From: Epiperipatus broadwayi
Lineage: Eukaryota > Onychophora > Udeonychophora > Euonychophora > Peripatidae
Direction of reading: 5' to 3'
DNA length: 64,000 bases
Assembly (NCBI GenBank): GCA_028023455.1
Contig: JAQFVV010012394.1
Coordinates: forward strand, 26,673,053 to 26,737,052
A model generated the notes under the pieces. It saw only the letters and a program-made list of their open reading frames with translations. It had not been told where the DNA came from and made no database searches. This document shows, one piece after another, positions 36,452 to 47,626 of the stretch (the stretch's first letter is position 1; each line of letters opens with the position of its first letter). The position numbers and the translations under genes were made by a program.

Positions 36452-36502
<51 letters not shown>
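36452..36502. repeat. (GA)n microsatellite
   Basis: About 25 perfect GA dinucleotides directly precede a 5'-truncated LINE fragment. Confidence 0.95.
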
Positions 36503-36505
<3 letters not shown>

Positions 36506-36511
36506 TCATAA

Positions 36512-36765
36512 AGTGGGTTATTGGTTTTTATGCTGGTTTGGGAAAAGATAAGGGGAATTTAGATATAAAGGCTATGGAGTTGACAAGGATGTTGTGGAAA
36601 TAGGATGGAGCAGGATAGATAAGAATATGGGAAAACTTAGGGCAGGGAATGGAAAGAGAATGTAAAGTGGTTAACAGGTTTCTCTGAGCATAGTGGCTGA
36701 GAGATTCCTGACTCTGCCTAAGGATAAATCACAGTGTATCACATCATATCATTGTAAATCTGGGA
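36512..36765 (+). mobile_element. 3' end fragment of the SGNH-carrying LINE
   Basis: It matches the last ORF2 codons and 3' UTR of the element at 10905-14795: AAAGTGGGTTATTGGTTTTT, GATTTAGATATAAAGGC in variant form, TAACAGGTTTCTCTG, and GATTCCTGACT. The reading frame is broken by a stop. It shows the family has at least two copies here. Confidence 0.8.
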
Positions 36766-38459
36766 TATTTGGTGATTTTTTATTATTATACAACAAATTT
36801 TTTGAAATTTTGTTCCTAAACTTTTTATTTATATAAACCTCCAGGTGAGATCAGAAAGACACTGATAAAAATCTGTTGTGAACTCATTCTAACTCAGCAA
36901 AAACTTATTCTCAAATAATGGACTTGTCCTTTCTACAATATTAACAAGATAGATTCAAGTTGCAATAAAACTGATCAATGATAAGGAAATAATCAGCCAA
37001 TAGCACAAGCAAACCAATTGAAGAGCTAAATCAACAAACTGATAATTTCCAGTAAGGACAGGGATATTTCTATATATTGAGATCTATTTGAAAGGGAAGG
37101 GGCAACCAATTTTACATGTTCAGACAACATCAGACTGCTATCAAAGTATTGAACTGCATTACATATGTTGTCCACAATATTGCAGAACACAGTGAGCATG
37201 CTCAAACTTGGGGGAGGAAGCTTTTAGCTACCATCATTACCGTATCTATATATAAGGCAAGCCACCCATAGACTGGATGTCAAGATCTTAAAGAGAGGTT
37301 ATAGTATCTATTTCAAAATGTGCTGCTAAACGCTAATCGTAACAGAGGCGAATCATTGTATTTAAACGTTCATACATATTCTGTGTATAAAATACTATAC
37401 ATATAATAATCATCTTTAGATTTACTTAAAGAGTTGTGTGATATTATTAAGTGACGAGAAATATTACTTTCGGCCATATTACAATATAAACACAACAAAA
37501 ATAAAAAGTTTATTGTTTAAGGGGTTTTAGTATTAAAGCTTTTTATTATGAAGTCCCCTTTATTTTGCCCTTCAAATTTTGATCTAAAGCGTAAGAAATC
37601 ACTGATGTCTCATCTTTACTTTTTTGAAGAATAAATCTGGGTCATAATCGTTTATATATATATATATAATTTATTAGACTTCTTTTTATTTTAAATAGTT
37701 ATGCAATAAATGTACGCTAAAGTTCATACGGTATCCACCTACGCATCTTGAATAAAACGTTATATACTTTTATTTTTAAGACTTTTAATTGGAAAGGGAA
37801 AACTAAAATGGAGTAGAATAAACGATATACCCACACTCGTCTAATAATAAGAAGCAGGTCATTAAAAAGAATGATTTTTCTATATTTATTTTTACTTCCT
37901 TAATTGTCAAAAGAAGACGAGGGAGGAAGATATAGGATAATCATGTTTTCCACATTTAATAAACTCTAAGCAAAAGAGACGGAGGAACTTATTTTTAAAC
38001 ATGTAATAATTATTCATTACTTTTCCTTTTTTTTACTTTTAAAAATGAGTTTTAGTATGTTGTTTAAATTCATGCCAACTATCAAATATAATTATAAAAT
38101 TCAAACTTGAGATAAATCTAATGACTTATGTCGTTTGTTATATGAAAGTAGAAATGTTTATCCCTAAAAATCAGGTTTCTTGATTCGAAAAAGTCTTAAT
38201 ACATATATAGTATTATGTTATATAAAGCCATTAATATATATAAAATATTGTATTAAAAAAAATCATTAGCTTTTAATGTTTAAGGTTCCCGATAAAAGAC
38301 AAACTATCTATTAAATCTTTAATCTTTTATTGTTATTCTGTAAAATAAAATTTTAGAAAACGCCTATGAATTTTGTCATAAAACTTTATCAACTCTGTGA
38401 AATTACAACAATTTCATTACTAATAAATGTTAGGTAATTAAATAAATAATCATATCACC
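36766..38459. other. AT-rich DNA, somewhat CpG-richer at 37300-37990
   Basis: No open frame of note and no repeat family recognised. CpG dinucleotides look more frequent at about 37300-37990 than in flanking DNA. Confidence 0.4.
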
Positions 38460-38721
38460 TCAGACAATGCTGGAAATTGACCACTGAAATGTCAGCAGTT
38501 CGTTATCAAGACAAGACTCGGATAATCATATATCATCCAATCAACAATCAGTTAGCAAAATACTCAGATAATAAATGAAAATCCATTTATTATCAGAGTC
38601 CAAGATCTTATTGAAATTAAACTGTTGTGTATTCAAAATGCCAGCACTTCGAATAATAGTGAAAAGTTATTGCTACACACGCAACACAATATATAGAGTT
38701 CACTTCCCATAATGCACTTCA

Positions 38722-39090
38722 CAACTGGCTGCTTTCTAGATAGTTTCCTCTGGCCTTGGCCCTGTTCGGCTGCTGCTTGCAAATACGTTGGCTTCACGAT
38801 AGAGCACTGCATTGTCACTTAAGCTTCTTTCAGCTACCATCACTTAAATCTCTCTGCAACCATTCACCCCGTAAATTCACTGGAAGTAGAACAACTTTTC
38901 AAATGGCTGCTTTCTAGATAGTTTCTTCCGGCCTCGGTTTCCCAAACTCTTTGGCCCAGTTCAGCTGCTGCTCGCAAACACATTGGCTTCACAATAGAGC
39001 AATGCATTGTCACTTAAGCTTCTTTCAGTTACCGTCACTAAAATCTTCCTGAAACTATTCACTTGGTAAATTCACTGGAAATAGAACTTC
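38722..39090. repeat. Tandem duplication, two units of about 180 bp
   Basis: GGCTGCTTTCTAGATAGTTT starts both units (38726 and 38903). Blocks such as TTGTCACTTAAGCTTCTTTC and AAATTCACTGGAA recur at matching positions. The second unit has an extra insertion near 38940-38955. The preceding 38460-38610 resembles the arm of the foldback at 39553. Confidence 0.75.
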
Positions 39091-39552
39091 ACACTTTGTT
39101 GCTCAAACTATTTGTAATCCCCTCAGTTGGTCTCCGGTAATCCAAGATTCATTCTTGATGTTAACAGTCTTGATTTCCTTTTTTCGTTTTTAATTAGAAC
39201 TGTATCAAGCAATATTTGTAATTAACAAATATCTCTTGGCATTTATGAATGCAATGTTCTTATCGCAAATATGTAAATTTAATCATGAATTAAATCCTTA
39301 TCAGTTAAGATCTAAAATATATTTCTCTAATATATTTTCTTTACTTTGTCTGAAGTACAAACCTTATACTCAAATTTTCATAAACATATTTATACAAAAC
39401 ACAACAAAAACTACTTACAAGTTTTAAATGAAGTTCATCAAACAAGGTAAACTATTTGAAGTTAGATAGATCAAGCAAGCTTCAACCGAATGCTAAGTAT
39501 AATAAACCATAAATGCTCTTAGAAAATTGGTTATCATATATAAATCACAATT
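39091..39552. other. AT-rich DNA, nothing recognised
   Basis: No supported feature. Confidence 0.4.
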
Positions 39553-39963
39553 ATTCAGCCAGTACCCAGAATTAACCAATAGAATATCAGCATTCTATTG
39601 ACAAGGTAACAGGCAAATAGTGAATGAAAATTCACTTATCAGAATTTAAGATCTTAAATAAACCTTAAACACACTAAGATTAAAACAGCTTAGCTACGCC
39701 TATTTACAGTTTATTGCATTTAAAGCATTCATTGGGAGCTTGTATGAGCTATCTTGAAATAGTTTATCCTGACCTGTTTGATCAGTTTTATTTAAAACTT
39801 CTAGGCAGTTTTAATCTCAATCTATTTAAATCAATCGCTGTCACTCATGATCTATTTAAGATGTTAGATTCTGATAATAAGTGAATTCCATTTAGTTTCT
39901 AAATGTTGCTTAGCAACAGTTTGCTAACTTTCTATTGGTTAATTTTAAGCATCGGCTTGGGTG
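39553..39963. mobile_element. Foldback element (FB3), arms about 110 bp
   Basis: The left arm has AATTAACCAATAGAA, ATTCACTTAT and CAGAATTTAAGATCTTAAAT. The right arm has their complements (ATTTAAGATGTTAGATTCTG, TTCTATTGGTTAATTTT). The spacer is about 180 bases. Confidence 0.65.
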
Positions 39964-40024
39964 ATATGATCTATATATAGTAACTAATTAACTAAGTGTA
40001 CTTATGGTTTATTAAACAAATAAT

Positions 40025-40150
40025 CAAATCAATTTATTGATTAGGAGTTATTAAGAAATTTAAGTGCCATAACTGGAATCAATCTGAGGATCTTATATTC
40101 CAAAATCTGACAACCTATCACTCTACTAAATCATGTAGAGCAATATAATT
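40025..40150 (-). mobile_element. SINE-B copy
   Basis: The plus-strand reading has TATTGATTAGGAGTTATTAA, GGAATCAATCTGAGG and CACTCTACTAAATCATGTAG, matching the SINE-B tail, B-box and head in inverse order. Confidence 0.65.
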
Positions 40151-40179
40151 GAATATGAACAATCAAATAACATATAAAA

Positions 40180-40275
40180 CAAGGCAAAACTCTCCATACA
40201 GTAGTGCCACCCTGTGCTAACCAGAGTAATTAATGGATGCCAGAAGGTGATCATGTGATTTTTAGTGGTTTAACA
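40180..40275. mobile_element. FB1 fragment
   Basis: GGCAAAACTCTCCATACAGT is followed by AGTGCCACCCTGTGCTAACC and ATTAATGGATGCCAGAAGG, the conserved FB1 head. Confidence 0.7.
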
Positions 40276-40564
40276 AATAACATATACAGGTAAATGCTAA
40301 ATTCTTTATTCCAAGGTTTTTCAGATTTGTGACTTTTTTTGGATTTTAAAATTTACCAAGATAGAAAAAACTTGGCATCTCACTGCAATTTGGCATACTA
40401 ATTTATAGGTATTTACTGAGTATTTTTTTTTTAATTAAATAATGTGTATGTACATTTATTTATTCTAAAAGATTAAAGATCATTGCTGAAATTTTGGTTT
40501 GAAGTATAGAAAATATATGGGTAATAATAATCTACCTATACAGACATATAAAATCTTATTTATA

Positions 40565-41475
40565 TAGTGGTGGAATAGCAGATTCTCTAGTTCAAGATCC
40601 GTGGACCACAGTACAACTCGTCTATATGCTTGAATTATGAATTTATGAATAATAAACCACTCAATTACTATATTCTTTCTGAATTTGCATCATGCTTTGA
40701 GTGCAGTGATAGAGTGGCAGAGTCTACAGTTCAAGGTCCATGGATCACAGCCCATGTCACTTTCTGATATTCTTTCTGAATTCCCAAAATGCTTTGATGC
40801 AGTGATTGAATGGCAGGCTCTGAAACCCCAAGTCCACAGATCACAGCCCAGCTCTATCTCTTCTGATGCCTAACTTCTTATAAACTCCTGAATAATAAAC
40901 TATTCTATTAATGTATTCTTTGAATTCCCAGCATGCTTTGCTGCAGTGATAGAGAGGCAAACTCTGGGGCTGAATGTCCATGGATTGCAGCCCAGCTCTG
41001 ATACTTCTGATGCATTAACTTCTTATAAACTCCTGAATAATAAACAATTCAATTACTATATTCTTTCTGAGTTCCCAAAATGCTTTGGTGCAGGATAGAA
41101 ATGCAGATTTTAGAGTTTTGAGTTCCATGGATTACAGCCCAGCTCTGCCCCATATGAACTCCTGAATAATAAACCATTAAACTATTATATCCATTTTAAA
41201 TTCCCAGCATGCTTTGCTGCTGTGATAGAGGGCAGACTCTGGAGCCAGACTCTAGAGCTCAATGTCCACAGATTGCAGCCCATGACACTTGTGATGCTTG
41301 AACTTCTTATGAACTCCTGAATAATAAACCATTCAATTACTATATTCTTTCTGAGTTCCCAGAATGCTTTGGTGCAAGGATAGATAAGCAGACTCTAGAG
41401 TTTGAGTTCCATGGATTACAACCCAGCTCTGTCACTTCTTGTATTTCTTATAAACTCCCAAGCAATAAACCATGT
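40565..41475 (+). repeat. Tandem array of full-length SINE-B units, about 145 bp each
   Basis: The tail AACTCCTGAATAATAAAC or a variant recurs at about 40648, 40891, 41036, 41165, 41320 and 41463. Between these lies a full SINE-B: head TGATAGAGTGGCAGACTCT (and variants), body CCATGGATTACAGCCCAGCT, and tail. The first interval is longer because it holds an extra head-plus-body. All units point the same way. Confidence 0.8.
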
Positions 41476-41489
41476 CATTATTATTCAGC

Positions 41490-41815
41490 ATATAAGACTC
41501 TCTGTGTTTGTCTGAAAGTTTGTGACAATGGCATTTTAATAGTAATTTTATGTTGTGTTGTTTCTGTCATCTAATATTAATTGTTAAATATTTTAGAAAA
41601 ATTCAAACTTTATTTAAATTCTTCAAATACCTTCAATTGCTAGTAATAATACACTTTAGTATGCAGCACAATGTTTTGCAGTAATTGTCTCATCTTCAGG
41701 TATTGCTGGCCTGACTAGTGATAGAACTAGCATGGAGGTCAAATAATGAATTTAAGATGATGCTCTAACTAAGAAGGCTATTCTGCTAAAAGCAATATCA
41801 GTAGAAATTTCATAT
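41490..41815 (-). mobile_element. SINE-C copy
   Basis: The minus strand gives an A-box-like TAGCCTTCTTAGTTAGAGC, the core ATACCTGAAGATGAGACA, and the tail ATTAAAATGCCATTGTCAC. It lies head to head with the plus-strand copy at 41925. Confidence 0.6.
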
Positions 41816-41924
41816 ACTTATCTACAAGGGTCCTTCTTTTCCTAAAAGAAATGTTAATGAATGGTTTCCACACATTATAAATTATCACACTAGGTTAATA
41901 CTTATGGTATTGACTGTTGTCTTG

Positions 41925-42215
41925 ATCAGAATAGCCTAGTTAGTTAATGCATTGCCTTACATTAATTATACACAAATCTAAAGTTCCATGTTCAATTCCC
42001 ATGATAGTGCTATCACCAATTAGGCTAGAAACACCTGAAGAAGAGAAAAGAATAATATCACTCTACACAATGTGTTATGTACCAAATTCTGTGCTACTAA
42101 TTAATAATTGGATGTATCTCACCAGTTTAAATAAAATATGAATTTTTCTAAAGACATTTAGTATTTAATATTAGATGACGGAAATAACGCAAAAATCGCT
42201 ATGCAACTCTATGTC
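41925..42215 (+). mobile_element. SINE-C copy (tRNA-related head)
   Basis: The head reads TAGCCTAGTTAGTTAATGC (A-box-like) and GTTCAATTCCCATGA (B-box-like). Then come GGCTAGAAACACCTGAAGAA and, later, ATTAGATGACGGAAATAACG, matching the other copies. Confidence 0.65.
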
Positions 42216-42539
42216 TGCTTTTAATATTGTTTCTAGACAAACAAACAAAAAAATTCAAATGCTAAAATCAAACGAAATAATTGCTCTAGTCATAATATTT
42301 CACTGGTTAGTTAAGTCAATCTGCATTCATACAGCAAACTTGACGCACATACATAGATACATACAGTGTATAAACAGAGCCATAATCTCAACCTATTATT
42401 CTATTCTATCCTAGATATTAATGTAAGTATCAGGTTTTATAAACAATTAACTAAGGTGCAAAATTAACAAAATCGATAAGAAAGGGTGAAAAGTGAATGA
42501 TGTTTTTTTTTCTGCATTATTTAAAGAAAAAATACGTTT

Positions 42540-42615
42540 TTTTTTTTTCATGTGTCACAGCATCAGCCGGGAAGCGAACCCGCTAACCCGGGACAACTGC
42601 TTGCAAAGCAGCTAT
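42540..42615 (-). mobile_element. SINE-A copy, 5'-truncated
   Basis: The minus strand reads GCTGCTTTGCAAGCAG, then GGGTTAGCGGGTTCGCTTCC, then GATGCTGTGACACATG and an A run. It shares the GGGTTAGC insertion with the copy at 42722, so the two belong to one subfamily. Confidence 0.8.
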
Positions 42616-42721
42616 CGAAAATTCAATTTGACTTATTTTGCAAAATAAATACTATTAATTTTTATTTAACGCCAACACAAATGAAATAGAATTCACTACA
42701 AATACCCACTTGAATGCTTAA

Positions 42722-42832
42722 TCAAGCGTTGGTGGTCGTGAGGTCCGCACAGCTGCCTTACAAGCAATTGTCCCGGGTTAGCGGGTTCGCTTCCTGGCCG
42801 ATGCTATGAAATATGAAAAAAAAAAAGCACAA
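42722..42832 (+). mobile_element. SINE-A copy
   Basis: GCGTTGG and CCGATGC can pair as an acceptor stem. The B-box region reads GGGTTCGCTTCC. The tail is GATGCTATGAAATATG plus 11 A. It lies in inverted orientation to the copy about 110 bases upstream. Confidence 0.8.
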
Positions 42833-43004
42833 ACTTCATACCACATTGAGATGAACGGTTGAGATAAAAAAGCTTGCAAGGGTGAAACGGCAAAAAAAAG
42901 TCGTTGATCAAAAAAAAATGTACTAAACTTGGAGAGACTTTCATCCTGTAGGTTGAAACTGATGATATTGTCTTGAATAATCAACAAAAGCTATTTAACT
43001 ATAA

Positions 43005-43150
43005 TAACAATAATAAATGAATAGTATATTGTTGGGGAGCTCATAAAAAGTTGAAGTATCAGAAGTGTGTAGCAGGATCGCGATCCAAGAGTCTGGAACT
43101 CCGAAGTCTGCAATTCCGCATCAAACCACGTAGACCATTTGACTATTATT
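43005..43150 (-). mobile_element. SINE-B copy
   Basis: The minus strand has TGGATCGCGATCCTGCTAC (B-box region) and the tail TTTTTATGAGCTCCCCAACA. Confidence 0.65.
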
Positions 43151-43254
43151 AAATTTAATAAATAGTAGGAAATTCCATTAATAACATAAATGCTTCTTTT
43201 TTAATAATAATGAAAAAGCTTAAATAATTAAATCAATTCTATGTTTCTACTTGT

Positions 43255-43390
43255 TAATTAATCAATCGAATAGCTTTATTGCTCGGGAGTTCGTTCGAGC
43301 GCCGGAAGAACCGGAAATAGAATCAACCAAAGAACTTACGCTCTACCATTCTACCACACTACTAAACAACGCAGCGCTTTCTATCCGTAA
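43255..43390 (-). mobile_element. SINE-B copy, CpG-rich
   Basis: The minus strand reads GTTTAGTAGTGTGGTAGAAT, TTGGTTGATTCTATTTCCGG and CGAACTCCCGAGCAATAAAG. It keeps several CpG sites that other copies have lost, suggesting it is younger. Confidence 0.7.
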
Positions 43391-44014
43391 GTTATTGTAA
43401 AATAACTTAAAAAAAAAAAAATGAGTCAGAGGGGTGGAACTTGGATTATCATTTAAGTGATTAGCAAATAAAATCCTTTAAAATACAAAATTACCTTGAC
43501 TGGGTAAACAAATACATGACAAACTCTTAATTTCCATCATTTTAAAGTATGTTATTCTTTAAATTAAAAAACACTCAAATTGGCAGCTGAATGGCAAACT
43601 CTCTGCCAAGATTCCGATAAAAAGAAACAAATAAAATTAACTAATATTTCAATATTCTTCAGAATTTTTTTTTTTTTAATAAAAAAAAGTAAGGAACAAA
43701 ACATTGTACTCAAAAACTTAAAATAGAAATAATCAAGTTTTTTTAAATCAATAACGAAAAAAAAAAAAGTTAAATTCAATCGTTATAATCTAACTTTTAA
43801 CAACCCAACATTTGTTTAGAAATCAATATAATAAAATATGATTGTTTATATATATATTATAAATGCTCTGTGCGATTTAGTGGTTGCCCTAAAGAATTTG
43901 ATTTAATAGCTGTCTGAACACCTGTTCATCCATAGGCCAATTCTTTTGTAATTATATCATTGTCTATTACTTACGCCTAAAATACCGTAGGCTTGAAAAA
44001 TATATTCTCAAGCA
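43391..44014. other. AT-rich DNA, little recognised
   Basis: A possible SINE-B head fragment (GCTCTGTGCGATTTAGTGGT) lies at about 43864-43883. Nothing else is supported. Confidence 0.4.
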
Positions 44015-44128
44015 TTTTTTTTTTTTTTATCAAGAAATTTATTTAACACAAAATATACATAGTATTATGATATACAGGATAACAGGTTAAGCTTGGTTAA
44101 AAGGTTAAGAGTTCTCATGCATGTATTA

Positions 44129-44311
44129 TTATGTGGACATTGGTCTATCTTGTACAACTTTGTATTGATAGTGGTTGCAGTATTTCAATTGAACGACATT
44201 GTGTTTCTGCAACAGGTTGATGCTTAGAGTGACCATAGAATATTTATAGGGATGATAAATATATTGCTTTTTGATGGTGGGTTTGATGTGGGTTTGTTGT
44301 AGTGTTTGCAT
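44129..44311 (-). CDS. Possible 60-aa downstream ORF overlapping the ORF2 stop (TAATG)
   Basis: Its ATG shares the final A of the ORF2 stop, giving TAATG (44313-44309). This arrangement supports termination-reinitiation between the ORFs of some LINEs such as SART1, but there it joins ORF1 and ORF2. The 60 residues are basic and rich in Gln, Tyr and Lys with no recognised domain. It lies wholly in the 3' region and may be a chance frame. No homologous copy in this window allows a conservation test. Confidence 0.25.
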   Translation of the reverse strand: MQTLQQTHIKPTIKKQYIYHPYKYSMVTLSINLLQKHNVVQLKYCNHYQYKVVQDRPMST

Positions 44312-47300
44312 TATTGTTGTATCGGAACTTCAAACAGTCTCCATGTCTCAAAGAAGGCCATAGAGGTAGAAAGGATTTCATCCCTTTTTTTGATATTGTT
44401 GATGATGTTAATGAAGAGTTGAAGAGGATTTAAATGAGCTCCTTCAAAGGCTAGCTTGCAGCGGACGGACCAGATGGAAAAGGTGAGGAATGTGGATAGT
44501 CTTATCCATGCAAATGTTTTTGTGCCAAGGCAGTGCTGGATTGAGTTAATTATTTGAAAGTTGATCTTTGAGTTTGTGTGGATTAATTGTCTGATACTGT
44601 TGAGATTGGGGCAGATGTTTAAAATGTGCTCAAATGTCTCTGATTCCCGGCCACAGAGTTGGCATAGTGGGTCAATGTTATTGAATCCTCTTCTGTTTAC
44701 CAAAAACCATTTAGTTGGTAGGGCATCAAGATTTATTTTAATTATGAAGTCCAGGAATTTTGCTTCGAGGCTCCAAAATTTAAACTGTGATATGATTTTC
44801 TTGTTGGATAAGTTAAGTCTGGAAATAGGAGAATATGTTTGAGGATGCTGTAGATTATATGCATCCCAGTATTTCATTTTGGAAGAATAAGCAGTTGCAG
44901 GACAGTTGTAAAGGCATTGAGAAGCAGAGGTTAAGGATGATATCCAATCCTGTTTGAGAGGTGGTGGTCGGTCGGTGGGGTCAACTGGCATATAGACTTG
45001 GAAGTTGTCAAAAATAAGGGTTAATTTATGAATAAGATTGTGGATTTTTTGGAGAAAAAATGTATAGGGGGAGTGGAGTGAAAGACCATTCAGCCAGCAG
45101 GGACGGCGCATGCCTTCTAGACTGATGGCAACAGTTTTCCCACCCCAGAACAACCTAGAGCAAAGTGAGTTAATTTTACTGACAAAGATTTTGGTAGGTT
45201 TAATAATTGGGAGGTAATAATTAATTTTGGGGAAAAGGACCATGTTGAGTAAGGCCACCTTCCCATGAAGTGAAAGGTAAACCTTAGCAAGTGATGTTGT
45301 TATTTTGCTGGCAGATTTTAATATTTCATTTTGTATTTGTGATGTGATGATAGTAGGTGGTTTGTGAAAGGGAATACCTAGGAAATTCTGTGGTTGTCCA
45401 AGGAAGTTAGTTGTAATCTTCTTCCCTGTAGCAATTCTCCATGCAGATGATTTTTGAAGATTGAAGGAAAGTTTATATTGGTGAGTGTAGTCATTTAAAA
45501 TTTTGTTGAGATGACCAAGATATTTTTGTGATGGCAAGACTATGAAGACATCATCCATATATGCGAGGATTCCTATCTCCCTCTTTAGTCTGGGAATGTA
45601 GACTCCTGGAAGTTGTCTTTGAATGTCTAACAGGAGTGGATTGATGTAAGCAATGAAAAGAATCGCACTAAGAGGGGATCCTTGTGGAATTGAATGTGAT
45701 GGTTTGAAACTGTCAGTGGTTCTTCCATCTAAGGATATCAATATGTGTCTGTTTCTAAGAAGATTACTGATGATTTGGAGGTATGGCTTGGGTACCGCAT
45801 AGTCAGCCAGAGTTTTAAGCAGGAGGTTGATCCTGACTGAATCAAATGCGGCAGCTATGTCCAATTGAACAGCAATTGGTTTAGATTTCCTGTTTGTTCT
45901 TAAGTGATCAACTAGGGATTTAACTTGGGCCATAGCTAGGGTGGTTGATGAGCCTTTTTTGGCGAACTGGGATGGAGAAATGTATTTGAGAATACCTTCT
46001 TGAATGATATCTTTTATAGTGGATTCAATGATTTTTATAATTAGAGGGGACATTGAGATGGGTCGAAGACTCATGAGCTCCGATGGCGGTTTATTTTTCT
46101 TAAGAAAGGGTACCATGGCAATCGGGTAAAGATTGGGGATAATTTTGTTTCCATCTGTTAGGTGGTCTATCATTCTATGGATAATTGGTATTGAAAATTT
46201 GCTGAGGTGGGCTAGAATGAAGCGTGGAATGCCATGAAGCCCAGGATGAATTCGATCCCTAAGGGATGTGATTTTGTTTTGTAGCATGGATTCCGTTATG
46301 CAATGCATGTCTGGAACTTCTTCATTTTTCCATATAGTGAGTGGTGTTTCAGGATCTTTTTGAAGAATTTCCTGGAAGTGATGCTTAATGCCTTCCAACA
46401 TTTGTTGACCAATCCAGGATTCCCCATTTGAAATAATTATTGAGGGTGTATTTTTTATTCTTGATGTTCCAAGGGCCCAGCGAATGTAACCACGGGTCCA
46501 GCAATGTTGAGATTCAAGGAACAATTTTGCTCTCTTGATGGATAGGTATTCTGCTAGTTTTTCCTGTTGTGTTTTGTATTTCAATTTTAAGGAAATAATA
46601 TCTTTAATGTTGTCTGTGTTACTTGGAATTTCTTTAAGTTTGGAGCTTATGTTTTGTAAATCATTAAGCAATTTAACTGGACCTTTCAGCTTTCGTGTGT
46701 AGTTACTTATGAGTGATTGTATGACTTCAATAAATGCAAACCATGCAACTTCAATGGGTTGTGATAGAATGTCAATTTTTTTGAAGTAAATGTAGGACTC
46801 TGAGATGATAGCTTCAGTCGCTGTTGTGCGGGTTATCATGCGGAGAGTTTGGCGACTGTATTCTCCAGTGTAAAGTGTCTTGTCAGGAAGAAGTTTAATA
46901 ATTTGTGCGAGGTGGTCTGAGTATGTTACCAGTTGAAGCTGTGCTTCAATTTGGAAGTGCAATTCTGGTGAATAGTAGAAAAGATCTATGAGACTTTTAC
47001 AGCTTTGTGTGTAGAAGGAGAAGGATCCCGGGGGCAGAAATCCCTCACCACACATGAGAGTTTTATTGATTAGGTGTAAGTATTTATTGTTGAAGTGGGC
47101 ATAGTTCACATTGAAGTCACCTAGGAGAAGTGTCGGTGATGAGTTGGAGTATAGTACCATATTTATTGTATGTATGATGTGATGAAAATTATTGACTGTG
47201 TTTTGAATATAAATGAACAGGATGTTGAAGATGAAGCCACTGTAGTTAACTTTGATTATGACTATGTTACCATCTAAGTATAAAATGTTGAAATCATTAG

Positions 47301-47541
47301 GTGGTTTATTTTTGTTAATGATGAAACCTACCCCTCCGGAAGCAGTGGTGGCAATGGAGAATTTAGTGTAACCAAAGTTTTCTAGAATCTGAGTGATTTG
47401 TAAGTTTGATTTTATGTGGAATTTAGTTTCGGCCATAAAGAAGATGTGGGGTGTGTGAATATTCAACCACTGTCTTATGGCATATATACGTTGTAGAGAG
47501 TTTAGGCCTCTCACATTGGTACCAACAATTTTAAGATACAT
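44311..47541 (-). CDS. LINE ORF2: APE endonuclease - reverse transcriptase - CCHC
   Basis: A 1076-aa protein. The N-terminal endonuclease carries the conserved residues: Asn in TNVRGLN (residue 9), Glu in MAETK (38), GDFNV (141-145) and SDH (208-210). The RT has LRPISMSP (about 492), LDIAAAFD (560-567, motif A Asp 561), IPQGSPLSAILF (618-629), the catalytic YMDD (661-664) and FLGIP (720-724). A C-terminal C-X2-C-X8-H-X4-C lies at 960-977. It would nick the target and reverse transcribe element RNA at the nick. No internal stop or frameshift is seen and all catalytic motifs are present, so the copy could be active. The start follows ORF1 after an 85-base gap and lies right at the endonuclease N-terminus. 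Confidence 0.92.
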   Translation of the reverse strand: MYLKIVGTNVRGLNSLQRIYAIRQWLNIHTPHIFFMAETKFHIKSNLQITQILENFGYTKFSIATTASGGVGFIINKNKPPNDFNILYLDGNIVIIKVNYSGFIFNILFIYIQNTVNNFHHIIHTINMVLYSNSSPTLLLGDFNVNYAHFNNKYLHLINKTLMCGEGFLPPGSFSFYTQSCKSLIDLFYYSPELHFQIEAQLQLVTYSDHLAQIIKLLPDKTLYTGEYSRQTLRMITRTTATEAIISESYIYFKKIDILSQPIEVAWFAFIEVIQSLISNYTRKLKGPVKLLNDLQNISSKLKEIPSNTDNIKDIISLKLKYKTQQEKLAEYLSIKRAKLFLESQHCWTRGYIRWALGTSRIKNTPSIIISNGESWIGQQMLEGIKHHFQEILQKDPETPLTIWKNEEVPDMHCITESMLQNKITSLRDRIHPGLHGIPRFILAHLSKFSIPIIHRMIDHLTDGNKIIPNLYPIAMVPFLKKNKPPSELMSLRPISMSPLIIKIIESTIKDIIQEGILKYISPSQFAKKGSSTTLAMAQVKSLVDHLRTNRKSKPIAVQLDIAAAFDSVRINLLLKTLADYAVPKPYLQIISNLLRNRHILISLDGRTTDSFKPSHSIPQGSPLSAILFIAYINPLLLDIQRQLPGVYIPRLKREIGILAYMDDVFIVLPSQKYLGHLNKILNDYTHQYKLSFNLQKSSAWRIATGKKITTNFLGQPQNFLGIPFHKPPTIITSQIQNEILKSASKITTSLAKVYLSLHGKVALLNMVLFPKINYYLPIIKPTKIFVSKINSLCSRLFWGGKTVAISLEGMRRPCWLNGLSLHSPYTFFLQKIHNLIHKLTLIFDNFQVYMPVDPTDRPPPLKQDWISSLTSASQCLYNCPATAYSSKMKYWDAYNLQHPQTYSPISRLNLSNKKIISQFKFWSLEAKFLDFIIKINLDALPTKWFLVNRRGFNNIDPLCQLCGRESETFEHILNICPNLNSIRQLIHTNSKINFQIINSIQHCLGTKTFAWIRLSTFLTFSIWSVRCKLAFEGAHLNPLQLFINIINNIKKRDEILSTSMAFFETWRLFEVPIQQ

Positions 47542-47626
47542 TATAATTGGTTTTTAAAATTTTCAGGTAGAAAGATGTGTCGGTGAATTCATTGTACAAT
47601 TCAACAGTTGAATTAGCTACGAGTTG

